NCBI RefSeq assembly: GCF_040954835.1
Contig: NC_090699.1
Location: forward strand, 17,353,817 to 17,417,816
Source of the DNA: Lepisosteus oculatus
Taxonomy: Eukaryota; Chordata; Actinopteri; Semionotiformes; Lepisosteidae
Length of the DNA: 64,000 bases
Direction: 5' to 3'
A program made the position numbers and the translations under genes. Shown here in pieces: positions 30,101-42,838 of the stretch. How positions within the stretch are numbered: the first letter of the stretch is position 1; every line of letters starts with the position of its first letter. The notes beneath the pieces were generated by a model. The model was not told where the DNA came from, searched no databases, and saw only the letters and a program-made list of their open reading frames with translations.

Positions 30101-33100
30101 GTTACTCTAATGTATTTGGAAGGAAATGCGATCATTCTAATTGGAAAATGAAACCCTGGTCTTGCCTGACGCCCGGCCTGGATGATAACTGGTTGTAGAG
30201 TGGCTGAAGTGTCTTTAAGATAGGGGGCGTAGGGCCCCCTGCCACAAGCAAACTGTGCTGACCTGTGGACCCCAGCACAGAGCTCCGGTGCTTTCAAAGA
30301 AATGCATATATGGTGTATACAGTATGTCTCACAAAAACACTCAGATATAGTTTTCCTATGGACTTCACTGTTTTAGTCCAGCCAATTTTGTCTGTTATCT
30401 GTATTCCATGTCCGTCTACACCGTATATCAGGGTAGGAACAATTGCAGGTTGTGACTCACTCTTAGGGAATGCTACATGTCCCTGATTTCTGGATTGCTC
30501 TTTCCAATTGTGGTGTGCCGCAAACGTCTCAAGACTTTTGGGGACTTTTATGCTTCAAGATCTGAAAACAAATTGTTGCATTTTTTATTTGGAGAGTCTT
30601 TTTTGAACTGCATAAAGTGACAGAACGATCCAAAACATTCACAACCTTTTGAAACTAACAGTCTAAACTTACGGTACTTCAAAGTGTTGTTTGACTCTTT
30701 CATCAGCAATGTAAGTATTATTTCTTGGAATATTAGCAAAACAAGTTTTCTTTAACAGCGGGATGAATGTTAACTGGCATTTTCTTTTGAGGTCGGCTTT
30801 TTTTGTGACCCCTGAATGACCTTTCAGGTAGTTCCAATTCCTCGGCACCTTGGCAACTACCCTGGTCAAGTGCTTAAGGTCAGGAAACTTCACAAGCGGT
30901 TAAATATCAACCGCGTTTATGCAGCATGAGAAATACCGATGTAGTCTAATAGTTTATTCGCAGAGAGAAATAGACTTCATTTTGGTGTACATCTTAACCA
31001 CGATGATTCCAAAACTACTTATGAAATGATCTAAGAAGAAGAAAATCAAGTGAATAATGTACCTGGATAAACCAGTTAGAAGTTTTACCATGATAAAGTG
31101 CATGTGCCTTCCACCTGTCACTGATTTAAAAGGGATGTTTTTATTAATATAAAAATGGGGACATGATAAAGGCTGACAGTATCATAAACAAAAACATACA
31201 CTTGATGAAATCCATCTATTTACAATGTGTTCACGTTCGCAATGCAAACTGGAGTTCGTGAATAAATAATAAATAAGACGGCGCCAGTAGGTCCGGGGGT
31301 CTCTTTTCCCTCAAGGCCGGGTGTGTGGGGGGGGGGTATTCTTTGCGGCTCGGCGTCGCTCACAGCAGGAACAGGGCCCCCCCGAAGTTGTCTCTGGCGG
31401 AGGAGTCGTCGTACTGCGACTGAGCGTAAAGCCAGTCCAGGGGGTCTCTGGCGGTGGAGGGCACCTGGCAGCTGTCCTGGCTGCCGAACTTAAGGGTCAC
31501 CTCCTCCAGGCAGACGGACGACAGAGGCCTGCTGGCCCAGGCGGGCCTCCGGGGCGGGCGGGCAGTGGCGGAGCGCTGGCCGGGCGGCCCCCGCAGTGGG
31601 CCCGTGCCGGGGCGCGGGGGGCACGCCGAGAGGGAGGTGGGCTGCGCCAGCTCCTTGATGGAGCTGAGGTATTCCTCCAGGGGCCGCGCCGCGCTGGCGG
31701 GAGTGCGGCAGCTCTCCGGGGAGATGTCCTCGTGTCGCTCGCTGATGGTGGGCAGCAGATCCACACACAGGCGAGGCCTACACTTCATCCTGAAACAGAC
31801 CCAGCCCGCAGAAGGAAAAGGGAGGATTAATATTCTACCCCAGCCTTTCATTTTTTTTAAAAAAAACAGCCTTTTATATTACTACTTTATTTGTCTGGCG
31901 CTTGTAACCAAAGCAGTTTTCGTCTGCGCCCACTAGAATTGGTGGGTATGTCACTGGGGCAATTCAGCTGAAGCACCTTGCTCAGGGGTACATGTAGGAT
32001 TTGAACCCTCAACCTTCCAGTCTGGAGCACAGACCCCTGACCACTGCTCCGCTGCTGTCCTCACCCAGTATATAAATGGATATTAAAGTTTTGTCTTTCC
32101 TCTAAACACAAGAGCATTTTTTTTAGCTTTCTATCACAGCAGTGATATCTGTATTCAGAATGAATTTGCTCACTGTGAGATACTGCTAGCACAGTGGTAC
32201 CTTAAAAACGTAAACGTTCGTTGATAATAAAACTGGCATAGGATTTTGCTTCATGATTAACAAAGTACATCTCTTCTGAAGGTTAATAAAGCACAAGCAT
32301 TTAAATAACAGCAAAGTGACAATGATGTTTAATACTGAATAAAATACAAAATGAACAGGCTATTTACTAGGTTCTGAAAACACTATTCTTTGTCATTCTC
32401 TTGTAAAGAGATCCGATTGTGGAGAGTGAAGGTCGCTGTTCTGAAGAAGATCTGTTTCTGCTGTTCCCGGAGCAGTGTTCGCACACTCACCTGACGTGCG
32501 CGCCCTGGACAGGTCCGCTGGCTCTCAGCTCTACCATGGGCGACCAGTGGCAGTCGTGCGTGCTGGAGGCTGTGTGATGTTTTCTCAGGAGCAGAGGCAA
32601 CAGCTCAGGCTTTTATAGGGCAGCTCCAGCCAAGGCAACCGGAGTACAAATATAGCCCAGGCTCTGACCTGCAGCGGCCCCAGAGGAAGTGTGTGTGTGT
32701 GAGAGAGAGAGTGCCCAGGAAGGCTTATCAGCCCAGCTGCCGAGCTGTTTACCTTTCTGTAGAAAGGTCTTTACAGACCTACCCTGCTGTAAAGTTATTG
32801 TTTCGTTACCTTGCACCCATGTTCACATATTAACTTCTCATCTGCATATACGTAAAAGGACTGATAACTTCTATTTTTACGCATTGCTTTCAATCTCACG
32901 GCCCGTTATAAATCAGGTGGATGTGGAAATACTGTCATGTGTACAGATATCTGGCTATGATGAAGTGAGAAGTACTTCACAACACTGCTTCAAACCTCAC
33001 ACTCTTATTATATTATTATAATTTATATATATATAATATATTATATAAGTGATTATAGATGTGATCTTGATAAGAAGAGTATTAACAGAAATTTCTCCAG

Positions 33101-36100
33101 TTGTGATATTAAAATACATACTTTAAAAATGAAAACGTGAAAAAATAACTAGATTCTTTTCTTTTTGATGTGTATTTCAATTTTCCTGTTCCTGTTGTTG
33201 CTGTTGTGAGTGATGTTTCTGTCCTCTTTTGGCGTGGATGGCCAGTGTGTATACAGTAGGTGTGGATGGGAGCACAGGTTGTTTTCATTTGTTCCCATTT
33301 CTGATTACTGTTTTCTTGACTGTTTATAAATCATTTTTAAAAGTACTAGATTACAGCAATATTTTTTAATTTAATTTGATTCAAGGCTGCGTGTGCACCA
33401 GGAGTGAAGGGCCACAGGCAGGCCGCTATAGTATTACTCACAAAGAGCAATACAGGCTACAGAGTCGGCAGATGGACTGGGAGCTATTTTTTGCCACTTG
33501 TGCCACTTCTTAGTCTCTCTCCTTAATCGGAAGCTGCACAGGTTATATTTTTATCTCGAGGAACTTTAAAGTTCAATATGGTGTCCTTAGAGCGGAAGAG
33601 ATTAATCTTTTCAACATTGTCAGACCTTGAGTGGATTAGTCCTGAGAGCTCTCTAAACGGGAGATCCACCCACTCTTTCTTCTGCTGTGCGTAGCTGTAA
33701 GGCCCTACGCCACTGAAATCTGGGAGGGGGGATGTTTTGCAGTCCTAACCATCTGTGTGTCATTGTCAATCAAGTAAATCAAGAACATTGGGGAAGGGCC
33801 TTTTTAGGGCCGTTGAGACCTAAGATCTGGAAAGAAATGCTGTGGTTCAGAAAGAAATATTCAAGTTCATGTAAGACACTGGAAGACACTGTTTAGACAT
33901 TAAATTTCTACAAATTTTCAAGAACTCCTTAACTTTAAACTTTCCCAAAGACCAGAGTAGGTCACAACAGACTGGGAAGCTCAGGTGCTGCAGACACTGC
34001 AGGCTGGGGAACAGCAGCCGACCTCTTCAGACACAACATTCACCTGTTTCAGGCAACAACTGTGATCGGTTTATATGGAAGTAATACAAATATTATTAAT
34101 ATTTTATCTGCTCAATTCAGGTTATTGTTTTACAGCTGGTTTACCAGCCAGTTTCCAGTCCACAGAGTGTAGTGACAAAGCCTCAGTATTGGCTGCGATA
34201 CCGATTTGAATTCTGTCATTACTGACCTGCGAAAATGCTAAACCAGAAGCTCCTCTGATGTAAAAACGAGGAACTATTCATAAATTCTACTTTCTGAATT
34301 CAAGCGCTCGACTCGGGTGCTGGGAACAGTGTGTACGTGACTGTCCGCAGAGCTCTGGTGGTCACGTCTCATTATGGTTCACATTATTCCGAGGCCAGGA
34401 GTGACCTGGGCTCCGATCAGAGGAAGGCCAGTGTGTCCGAGTGGATTTCTCAGGTTTCCACAGTTCTTATTCTTCCGATCCGAAGGCGTGTGCAACATCA
34501 CTGCTCCGGCGCACGTAGACCTGCACGTCGCTAGGATGGACCTCAGCCAGCAGGATTTCCTCTCCTTGATGTCAATTATTATTACTATGATTTTTTTTTT
34601 CGTGGCTGCAGGAAGAAGGCGGACTGATCATTGAAGGTTTACTTAACATCTCTTGGGGTCTCAGAAGGCCAATTCGACTTCAAATGCACGACGACAATGA
34701 GCGAATCCATCTCTCCAGCACGGGACAATGGAGATTGGACCAGACTGACTTCACCAGGTGAGAGGGGGGCCGCTTGGATGCTTTCATAAATCTATATATT
34801 TGCTTTTTTCTTTGTTAATCTATGCATTTTGCTGACTTGTGCGTTGTCCTGTTCTTTGTGTTCAATGTGGGCTTTTATATGGGCCACGTACCTGCCTGCC
34901 TAGTGCAGAACTCTGTCTCCTCTAGAGCCAGATCTGGGCACTGCTGGTACTTCTCCTGAGCTCATCTGTATGAAAGCTGTAACTGCAACTGTATAACTGC
35001 ATCACTTTCTTTCCAGTTCAAGGGCGGCAGGCAGCTCTGGATCTTGGGGACTGTGGGGTTTTCATTACAGCTGTCAAAATGGATGTTTATCCAATCATAA
35101 GATGATTTGGATTGTTAAAGCAGAGCTGGAAAGAAAGAAATAATAAGAATTGGCAGACTCATTGATCTGACTAGTGCCATGTACGGCTGTAACATAATAA
35201 AATGCGGAATTTAATTTTATACATCCCCAAAAAAGCACAAATCTTTTGGTTAGCAAGCTTGTGAAGGGAAAAAAAGACCTATAAAGTTTTTTTTAATGTA
35301 TACTTTTCTCTTTGCTTCACAGTTATGTGACCTTGTCAAGTTTTCATTCAGAGCCATACATACAGTACTGTACACCTTACCACCTAGCGCCTACCACATC
35401 TCCCATCCTGGGTCTTCTTTCCTTTACTCCTTGAAAGGCTTTTTACATCATACAAACGGTGAATAATCCAGGACTGCTGTTAGGGTAGCCAAACTGAATA
35501 CGAGTTTCACTCCTGTCTCTGGAACCGAGCTGCATCACTGCTGGAGAAGCCTGTGGAGTCGCAGGGCACTATATTCTAGTTCCAATATCCTCTGGTTCTC
35601 CTATCGGAAATAACAGTTTCCTTGCAATACATTTCCTGTGTTTTGTGGTAGGACTGGTTGTAGTGTTTTTGCTGACTCCTTGCTAATACCATGCTCATGT
35701 CTACATTTTTTTTGTATCTTCTGCTGTGTTTCTTGATCCTCCAATTTATCGTAAAATGCAAACCGACTATTGTACTCCCTATACCAGAATCTATATTGTC
35801 GATATGAAGCAGGAGAAGCAGTGGTCCTAACACTGTAGTAGTACACTAATCACATCCCCGTTTATCTGTGCTCTCTGTTTTCTATCATCAGCCACTTCCC
35901 ACTGCCTTGCATCCCTTCTCGGGGAAATTTCATTTTAACTGGGAAATGTATCATTCCTGGGTTTGCTTTTGACACCCTTTTATGGTAGAAGTGAGCCTAA
36001 CCTCTGAAAAACTGCCGGCAGAGCTTTGTTAACAGCCTTTGAATGACAGATGTTTTTTGGTGGTGGAGGGGTCCCCATTATCTGTAAAGCGCTTTGAGTG

Positions 36101-39100
36101 GAATTTCCAGAAAAGCGCTATATAAGTGTAAGCAATTAATTGATTAATTGATTTTTTATGTATATTTGGTAGAATAAGACCAGGCTGCAGCATTTAAGTG
36201 CTTCTAGTACTTCTAATACTTCTGCCTCTGCCTACAACAGCTAACAGTGCTATTCGTTCTATATCAAAGCAATTTCCAAAGAACTACACCCTCTGATTCA
36301 TCCGGCATCTCTCATAAGAAGAGCAGGCAGAAGCGCGCTTGTGCAATCCCATTCATCAAGCGCCCTGGTGAAGATACTTGCCAGGAAATGCTGTCATGTA
36401 CTAGGAGATACTGCCATGGGAATTGACTACAGGTGGTGGGTAGACATTAGATACAGTTGGTATGTGCATGAGAAACATATCAAATAGGGTACCTTGCACA
36501 CCGAAAGACTATTGTTATTCCCTCCTGTTCAAATCACGATGTTCTAATGATTTCAGACTCCAATACAGACTGACAATTCAACACAGGGCTTTAAAAGCAC
36601 ATTTTATTCAGGCACCTGGAGTCTTGAAAGATGAGAGATTGTCACGATTGACATCGCTGCCAACAACATGAAGGAGATCCTAGAACAAAATGTCAAATAC
36701 CACAACATATCCTGCTTTATATCAGCTTTTGTTGACTCTAAATATATTCATGGAAAAATTTCGAGATTGGCAGAGCATATTGTCGGATAAAGGACCTTTG
36801 TATTCATGCAAGGGCAGGCAGCCTGGAAGCAAATGTTTTTCAAACCTTGTCATGCGAATTGCAAACAAAACTAAGCAAACTGCTGCAAGCCAACTAAAAC
36901 CATTACTGGACCAGCAAAAGTAGACCTGCACTGTCAAATGAGTACCGACATAAAAATAAATATTGCTTACTTATGAAAGACCTAGAGCAAATGACACAAG
37001 TTTGTTGTTTGCGACCTGTGCCACCATTTATGTCTGTTTAGAGTGGGATAAAACAGGCAAAGGTTTAGTTTGCTGCCATAACTGAGCAGGCATGAAACAG
37101 TGCAGCCTTGGTCCTGAGAACCTGCACACCTGCTGACCTTTTTTTCCAGCTGAGCTCTTTTTACCTGTGTCTCTTACCTGAATGAATTAGTCATTTGACA
37201 AGAGCCTTTGCATGGTTTTGTTTCTTCTGCTTAAACAAGGTTGGGAACTCCTGACCTACTGCGTTTCAAACACCTTAAACAGAGTCAAGGTTACACCGAT
37301 AAAACTGGAGGATAATTTGTAGTCCCTTGCAGGAAAATGTGGTGAGGTGGGGACTTCAGGCCCAATATATTTCTGTCTTGCATCCCATTGATATGAAAAG
37401 CTGAAATCAGTCAAGAGATGCTTAAAAATCGACCTCACTCTTGCACACTTTTACTTTGTTTTAGAGCTGAGAAGACTTCTGTGGAATCGAATAACTATTC
37501 CCTCAATGGAAAACTTTCACCAAATAATACAAGTAAGTGTTCCAGTATAAATAGTTTACTAAATGTTACTTACAAATATCCAGCTTTGTTTCAACTATTC
37601 AGTTTTGTCTTTTGTGTTTTTTGTGTGTTTTACCAGTGATTATGTATAATATGTATAAAGACAATTATTTTTTGGTCTGGAATACTTTTATACTGTTTGT
37701 ATTTATTTATGTGAGGTTTGAAATTGTAGCCTTGTTTAGGGCAACTCTTCATGAATATAAATGTTTGTTTGATTGAGGACAACCCTGTGAGGCATGGGCA
37801 GTTTTCCCAAATATGCTAAAAGCATCCCTGATCAAATCTCTGCTGGGGTGTTTGTTTTCCTTTTTAAACAGAGGGCAGCGGGGAATGATGAACAACACAT
37901 AAACCTTTTGAAAACATGCCAAATAAATAGTTCTCTGTAACTCTTAATTTTGAAAAATGTGATTTCTCACCGTGATGCGCACAAACAACTGAAGGTCCAA
38001 CAAGTTAAGGCATGTGCTTCTTTGTATCTTTCCGAACCCTGTGCCAGCTCGGAGATATGTTGAAATAAAGGCAAACCTGTTCACCAAGCGTGGAAGCTGT
38101 GTCTTGATCCTGGAAAAGGGATATAACCGGATTCGGGTGCCAACGTTTGTTTCAGAAAGAACCAAAAAAAAAAATACCGCATCCTCACTGCCTCCTCCCA
38201 TACCTCATTTTCTGATTTTAAGTGACGATGACATTAATTAAAGGCTCTGTACTTCCCCGGTGACGCAAGTCACACCTCACACTGTGGTTCTGACTTCTCA
38301 GGTTCCGAGCCGGGCAGTTCGGAAGAGGAGACTCCTCAGCTCATGAGAACGAAGAGTGATGCTAGCTTCGTGAGTGTCCAGCGCAGGACCAAGCTCCACA
38401 GCCCGGGGGAGCTGCAGAGGATGAAACGCCACCGATTTTCAATCAACGGCCACTTTTATAACCACAAGGTGAGATAAACAGTGCAACATGCTCCCAGGCC
38501 GTGGTTATCTTTAGCTATCATTATGGTATGGCAGTACGTATTTTCCTGTTTAAAATGTTGCTTTAATAGCACATCCTGAGATGGAATGTTTCATGGGATT
38601 AACCTGTGGAGGAGCAGCTTTTTCCTGTGGAGTTGCTCCCTGTCAGCGCTTGCCGTGCAGCAGTGTCCTGTGGCCTGGCACTGTCTGACACAGTACACAA
38701 GGTCACAGCTCGCAGAGGCCCCTGGACACTTGCTCGGAACTTGAAAGGAAGCTGGTTTTTGTATTCAAGGGAAAGGGGATAGTTCAGTTTAAGACCCACA
38801 CTACAATACATGCTGAGATCGACACATTTTTCTCATGCTTTAACATCAACGGCTTAAGAAGAAACAGGATCAGAAAGAAACGGAAAGAAATATTGCAGAA
38901 GGGTCCTGTTGTCAAATGCTAAATCATGAGAGCACAACAAGCTTGCCTGCAGGTGAGGAAAAACAAATCCTTGCATGTATACGCTTACTGATTTGTCAAA
39001 TTTAAATTCAAGAAAAAAGGATGAAATTTCTCGGTATACACGGCTTTTCCCTCAGTTCCTACAGTTTTCACTTTGACATTGGAGTTTGCAAAAGGCCAGC

Positions 39101-40512
39101 CCCTACACTGCATTCCTCTGCTTTCAAATAATATTTCACTTTCTACAGTGTCTCTCTTGACAAATTCTCTCAAAGAGCTTTACAATAAAACCAAGGCAAA
39201 AGCCTCAGACAATTTTATTAACTACCAGCTGTATTTTAACATACTAAAATCTAGAGTATCAAAATGAGTATTAAGGCATGATTTGAGTAATACTGACTGA
39301 GTGATGTGTGCTGGAAAGTGATTTTGCCAGCCACGTGTTGCTTGGATAATCATGAAATAAACTAATCTCACTGGTAAGTTGTGCAATTTGTGGTTTTAGG
39401 TGATAAATGGAGAGAATGACATAAGCACAATGTGCTTTTCCCTCGTGATTCTCTTTCTTTTGCTTGTTCAGGCTTGTTTCCTCTCATGATGTGTCTCCTA
39501 AGACACAGGCATGCCTCTATATTGCCTTCTTATTTTGCAGACATCATGCTTTATGACAGATCCAACCTTGTGAGAAAATAATCTGTTCTCTTCTGTGTCA
39601 TTGCAATGTATGTGATGACTCAGAATCATCTTTAGGAATTTCAGTTAAGTTATCCCCAGGTTATGTACAGTAGACCCAGGGATTTCAGTCCAGGGAAATT
39701 GTTTTTCTTTGGCAAACAGTTGTGCTCCTACAGCAAAGCTTAGTGGAAACACATTCTTTCCACTCTAATCTCAGACCCTTGGTTCACATTTCCACTTTCC
39801 AGACATCAGTGTTCACTCCAGCCTATGGGTCGGTGACCAATGTGAGAGTGAACAGCACCATGACCACACCGCAAGTCCTCAAGTTAATACTGAACAAATT
39901 CCGTGTAAGTGTAGCTTCCAGAATTTCTTTCACCTTGAAGCTGATGATGATGATGATGATTAGTGTTATTACATTGTTGTTAGCAAAATGGGGTTAAGAA
40001 TATAGAGAATTACAGAAAACACAAAGCAGATTAATCTAGGATTAAAATTACATTATTATTCCTGCACATAGATTATATGCAAAGAGTATACCCGAGTGGT
40101 TGGTATTATTACGGGTACTTGAGATCTTTGTTCTCTGTCACAGCATTGGTGAAGGAGTAATAAATCAGAGGCAATCAAATTGGGGTAAACAAGTATTTAT
40201 TTACAATAACACAACACAACATACAACGTAAGTTACTACTCACTAACCAGCAAAACCTAGATTGCTACCAAGTATTCATAAATGCTATATAACACTTACA
40301 CAGGCCCACAAGCAGGATAAACCTGCCTTCTAGATAAAACAGGATGCAACCTAGAGCTAAATCTCACTTTCTCTAGGTTCAGATGCCACAAAGCGATCTC
40401 CCTATTCTAAAAAATGCATCCGCTAATCAGGAGAGACCTTTTTAACCAAGGAATTCTAGACCTCATGTTCCATACATTGTTTCTACTGGCTATGAAACCC
40501 CAAGATGTGCAA

Positions 40513-40548
<36 letters not shown>

Positions 40549-42838
40549 TTATGTAGTTGTTATTACTGCTTGTGTTTGACATTTTCTTGACTCAGTTTTA
40601 ACTACCTCAGGTAGAAAATAAACCCGAAGAATTCGCACTCTACATGGTTCACGAAACTGGCGGTAAGTTCTTTGGCCTTTAAATCATTTGAGTTAATGAT
40701 TCCTTCAGAAATCCCCCTGCTAAATCCTCCATCACTCACTTCTCCGGACGGACAAAATCTCTGAGCTAATCCCTGTACATTGCTAAGTGCTTGGAAAACC
40801 TCAGAAATGCGGAGGGGTTTTTTTCTTGTCCACGCTGTGCTCCTGGGGGTTGTGGAATGTACACTGTAGCTCCGCTTGGCACAGCCGACAAGCTTTGAAC
40901 AGTAAATGAGTAAAATGTTGCTCAAGCTCGTTTCTTTTCTCCTCACTGGAACACTCCAGTTCGGATTCTTTGTTAAAGGTATGTGGTGTTTCGTTTTTAA
41001 CTTTAATTAACCATTTCTGTCATGCCCTAGCCTTTTCATTCAGTTAAATCAAGAACTTGAAACGCACAGCTCACTGGAAAACAATGTAAAGATGCCCCTT
41101 ATTCTCCCAGAACGCTCCAGGTTAACGGAGACGGAATATCCTTTGATAGCCAGACTGCTATATGGCCCTTGTGAGAGAATATCCAAGATATTCCTGATGG
41201 AGACAGACTTGGGAGAGGAGGTGACCTACGATGTGAGTGGACGTCATTCTGTACTCATAAAACACCATCTGTTCCGAATTTTCAAACTAAAGGCAGAGAA
41301 AAGGTCTTGGTTATTACATGAAAGTTGTAAGAAAATGCCAGTCGCCTTCCAAATGTTAGCAATTGGATCAATTTTTTTGTTAACCACTTTCCTCCAAAAG
41401 GAACTTAATTTAATTGTAGAAATTTCATTGAAGAAAACACTATTTGTTCTCCTGATATCCTCTATTGTCAGAAGTGCACTAATCTTTCTGTACCTGAGGC
41501 AGGTACTTTGATTTAAAATGGTTTAGGATTTCTGAAGATAAAGTATTGTTCTCACATTGTTCTCACCATTCAGCCTGGATCAGATTTATTCAAAATCATT
41601 CTAAAACTGTCAAGAAGATACATAATTCCCCTTGTTTGTTGAGAAGTCCATGCTTATTTTACTTGCAGGCAATGGTAAAATCTGACCCTGCCAAAAAAGT
41701 TTCCAACGTTTATATTCCTGAGCTGGATTACCAGTAACTTGTAGAGCTCCTTAGTGTGACAGGCAGAGGGTAATGATGTTGTAATTTCTACTGTTCTCAT
41801 GAATCTGGCTGGGTGGAGCTGGCAGTTCGGAGACATTCTCCCCAAAAAATCCAGTATTTGGTCATCCTCTTTTCTCATTATGGAGAGGGTCTTGCCTATT
41901 TGTTCACCTGTAAGATGGTAAAATAAAGCTCTCCGAGTTCTTCTCTACCCTGCTGATGTTGTCACTGTTTTTCATTTTGCTTTTAAATTTCAATTGGTCA
42001 ACCTTTTCAGTGATGTCCCATGACTTTTAACATCTCTTTATTGTATCTGACAGACAGTTGTTTGTCCTATTAAAAGCCGGCCTACAAATGGCTTTTTCCT
42101 TGATTCTCCTTTCACACAATCGAGTTATTAAACCAGTCTGAATTAAACTGTCATTTCATGATTTTGACAACTCGTTAGACACAACAAAGGTTTATACAAA
42201 ACATTTTGATTACAAAGCCTTTATTACTACCATCTCTATAACTTGCTTTCCTAAATATTTCTTGTTCTTCAGGTTGCTCAGTATATAAAGTTTGAGATAC
42301 CAGTTCTTGACAGTTTTGTTGAAAAGTTAAAGGAAGAAGAGGAGAGGGAAATTGTAAAACTGACAAAGAAGTAAGTTTTACAGCTTTTACGTTAATTTAC
42401 TGTAAGTGAAATGTGAAATGAAATCTGCCCTAGCAGGCTAGAAGACTAGAATCTGACTCTTCTGTTAGAGGGCTGTTGCAGAATAACCACTCACTTGAAC
42501 ACTGTTGGGAGTCATTAATATGTTTTTATCAACGATGTTCAGCCCTACTGGAGGATGAAGTGTCCTCGATGTAGTTTAGCAAGTTTGGAATACTTTCACA
42601 AACCGCCATTTTAATCTGTTTTACTTATGATACTGAGGCCTGCAATGGTGGATCTCAAACAGAATATCGCAAATCCCACTCCCCTGCCTTAATTCTGCAC
42701 TGCCTTGAGACACTGCCCCAGGAGGTGATATATTAACCCTTCTGTTGTGTCCTTTGTGTTCACAGATACAGTGCCCTCAGGTCCATGATCTTGCAGCAGT
42801 TAGAAGACACTACAGAACGGACTGACCGGGACTCGTGA
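27145..42838 (+). CDS. rassf4: Ras association domain family member 4 (ten coding exons)
   Basis: Coding exons: 27145-27200, 27444-27519, 34612-34757, 37465-37532, 38302-38468, 39803-39904, 40611-40662, 41111-41232, 42273-42370 and 42766-42838. All introns are GT-AG and phases agree, giving 319 residues (human RASSF4 about 321). [17 protein letters not shown] near residue 20 favours RASSF4 over RASSF2. [18 protein letters not shown] is the shared N-terminal block. [11 protein letters not shown] and [13 protein letters not shown] lead into the Ras-association domain (about 168-257). The C-terminus, [19 protein letters not shown] onward (about 264-310), is the SARAH dimerisation helix that pairs with MST kinases. 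The family acts as Ras-linked scaffolds in growth control and apoptosis. The first coding exon has its own acceptor at 27110, so a 5'UTR exon lies upstream. DEPP1 is nested antisense in the 7-kb second intron. Confidence 0.96.
28700..28790 (+). repeat. SINE tail
   Basis: The phrase 'gtaagtcactcgggataag' followed by 'ggcatctgccaagcaaataa' is the common 3' end of fish tRNA-derived SINEs. The 5' part upstream is too diverged to bound. Confidence 0.6.
31140..31145 (-). other. Poly(A) signal for DEPP1
   Basis: TTTATT on the + strand reads AATAAA on the minus strand, about 215 bases after the DEPP1 stop. Confidence 0.5.
31360..32585 (-). CDS. depp1: DEPP1, autophagy regulator (nested antisense in RASSF4 intron 2)
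   Basis: The conserved coding sequence is 31788-31360, all in exon 2: 142 residues from MKCRPRL. The human protein is 212, so this version is shorter at the C-terminus. Matching blocks are LPTISE near residue 12, [16 protein letters not shown] near 35-50, and [11 protein letters not shown] near 120, against human LPTIRE, LDDYVRSISRLAQPTS and DPLDWLFGESQ. Exon 1 (about 32585-32491) ends in CAG|GTGAGT and joins the acceptor TTTCAG at 31790. Exon 1 also holds an ATG at 32537 that is in frame across the splice and would add 16 residues ([16 protein letters not shown]). Human exon 1 is non-coding, so I take 31788 as the likelier start. Human DEPP1 is a FOXO target linked to autophagy, oxidative stress and peroxisomes. 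The nested position matches human. Confidence 0.9.
31870..32062 (-). repeat. tRNA-related SINE in the DEPP1 intron
   Basis: On the minus strand it has the B-box-like 'ggttgagggttcaaatcc'. The + strand text 'aagcaccttgctcaggggt' and 'ctgaccactgctccgctgct' resembles the repeats at 17940-18215 and 51530-51795. Confidence 0.65.
32611..32618 (-). promoter_or_regulatory. TATA box of DEPP1
   Basis: CCTATAAAA on the minus strand, about 30 bases before the inferred start of exon 1, places transcription initiation near 32585. Confidence 0.75.
32746..32752 (-). promoter_or_regulatory. FOXO-type site upstream of DEPP1
   Basis: GTAAACA on the minus strand (TGTTTAC on +) is the core forkhead motif. It lies about 165 bases upstream of the inferred DEPP1 start. 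Human DEPP1 is a direct FOXO3 target, so the position is what one would expect. Confidence 0.55.
32800..34611. other. RASSF4 intron 2, remainder
   Basis: Only an AT-rich (TA)n-like stretch at 33005-33050 stands out. The open frame overlapping 34374-34634 is a read-through into RASSF4 exon 3. Confidence 0.5.
36055..36145 (+). repeat. SINE-like repeat end, short copy
   Basis: 'ggtggtggaggggtccccat', 'tgtaaagcgctttgagtgg' and 'aaaagcgctatataagtgta' are the reverse complement of the ends at 9525 and 56638. Only about 90 bases remain, in RASSF4 intron 3. Confidence 0.75.
40513..40548. repeat. (ATT)n microsatellite
   Basis: About twelve ATT units in RASSF4 intron 6. Confidence 0.95.

Noticed and set aside
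31454-31936. Long + strand open frames over DEPP1
   Set aside because: Shadows of the GC-rich DEPP1 coding exon on the opposite strand.
38014-38241. Open frame in RASSF4 intron 4 with an in-phase acceptor, a candidate extra exon
   Set aside because: It runs to its own stop, has no good donor, matches nothing in RASSF2/4, and exon 4 joins exon 5 in phase without it.
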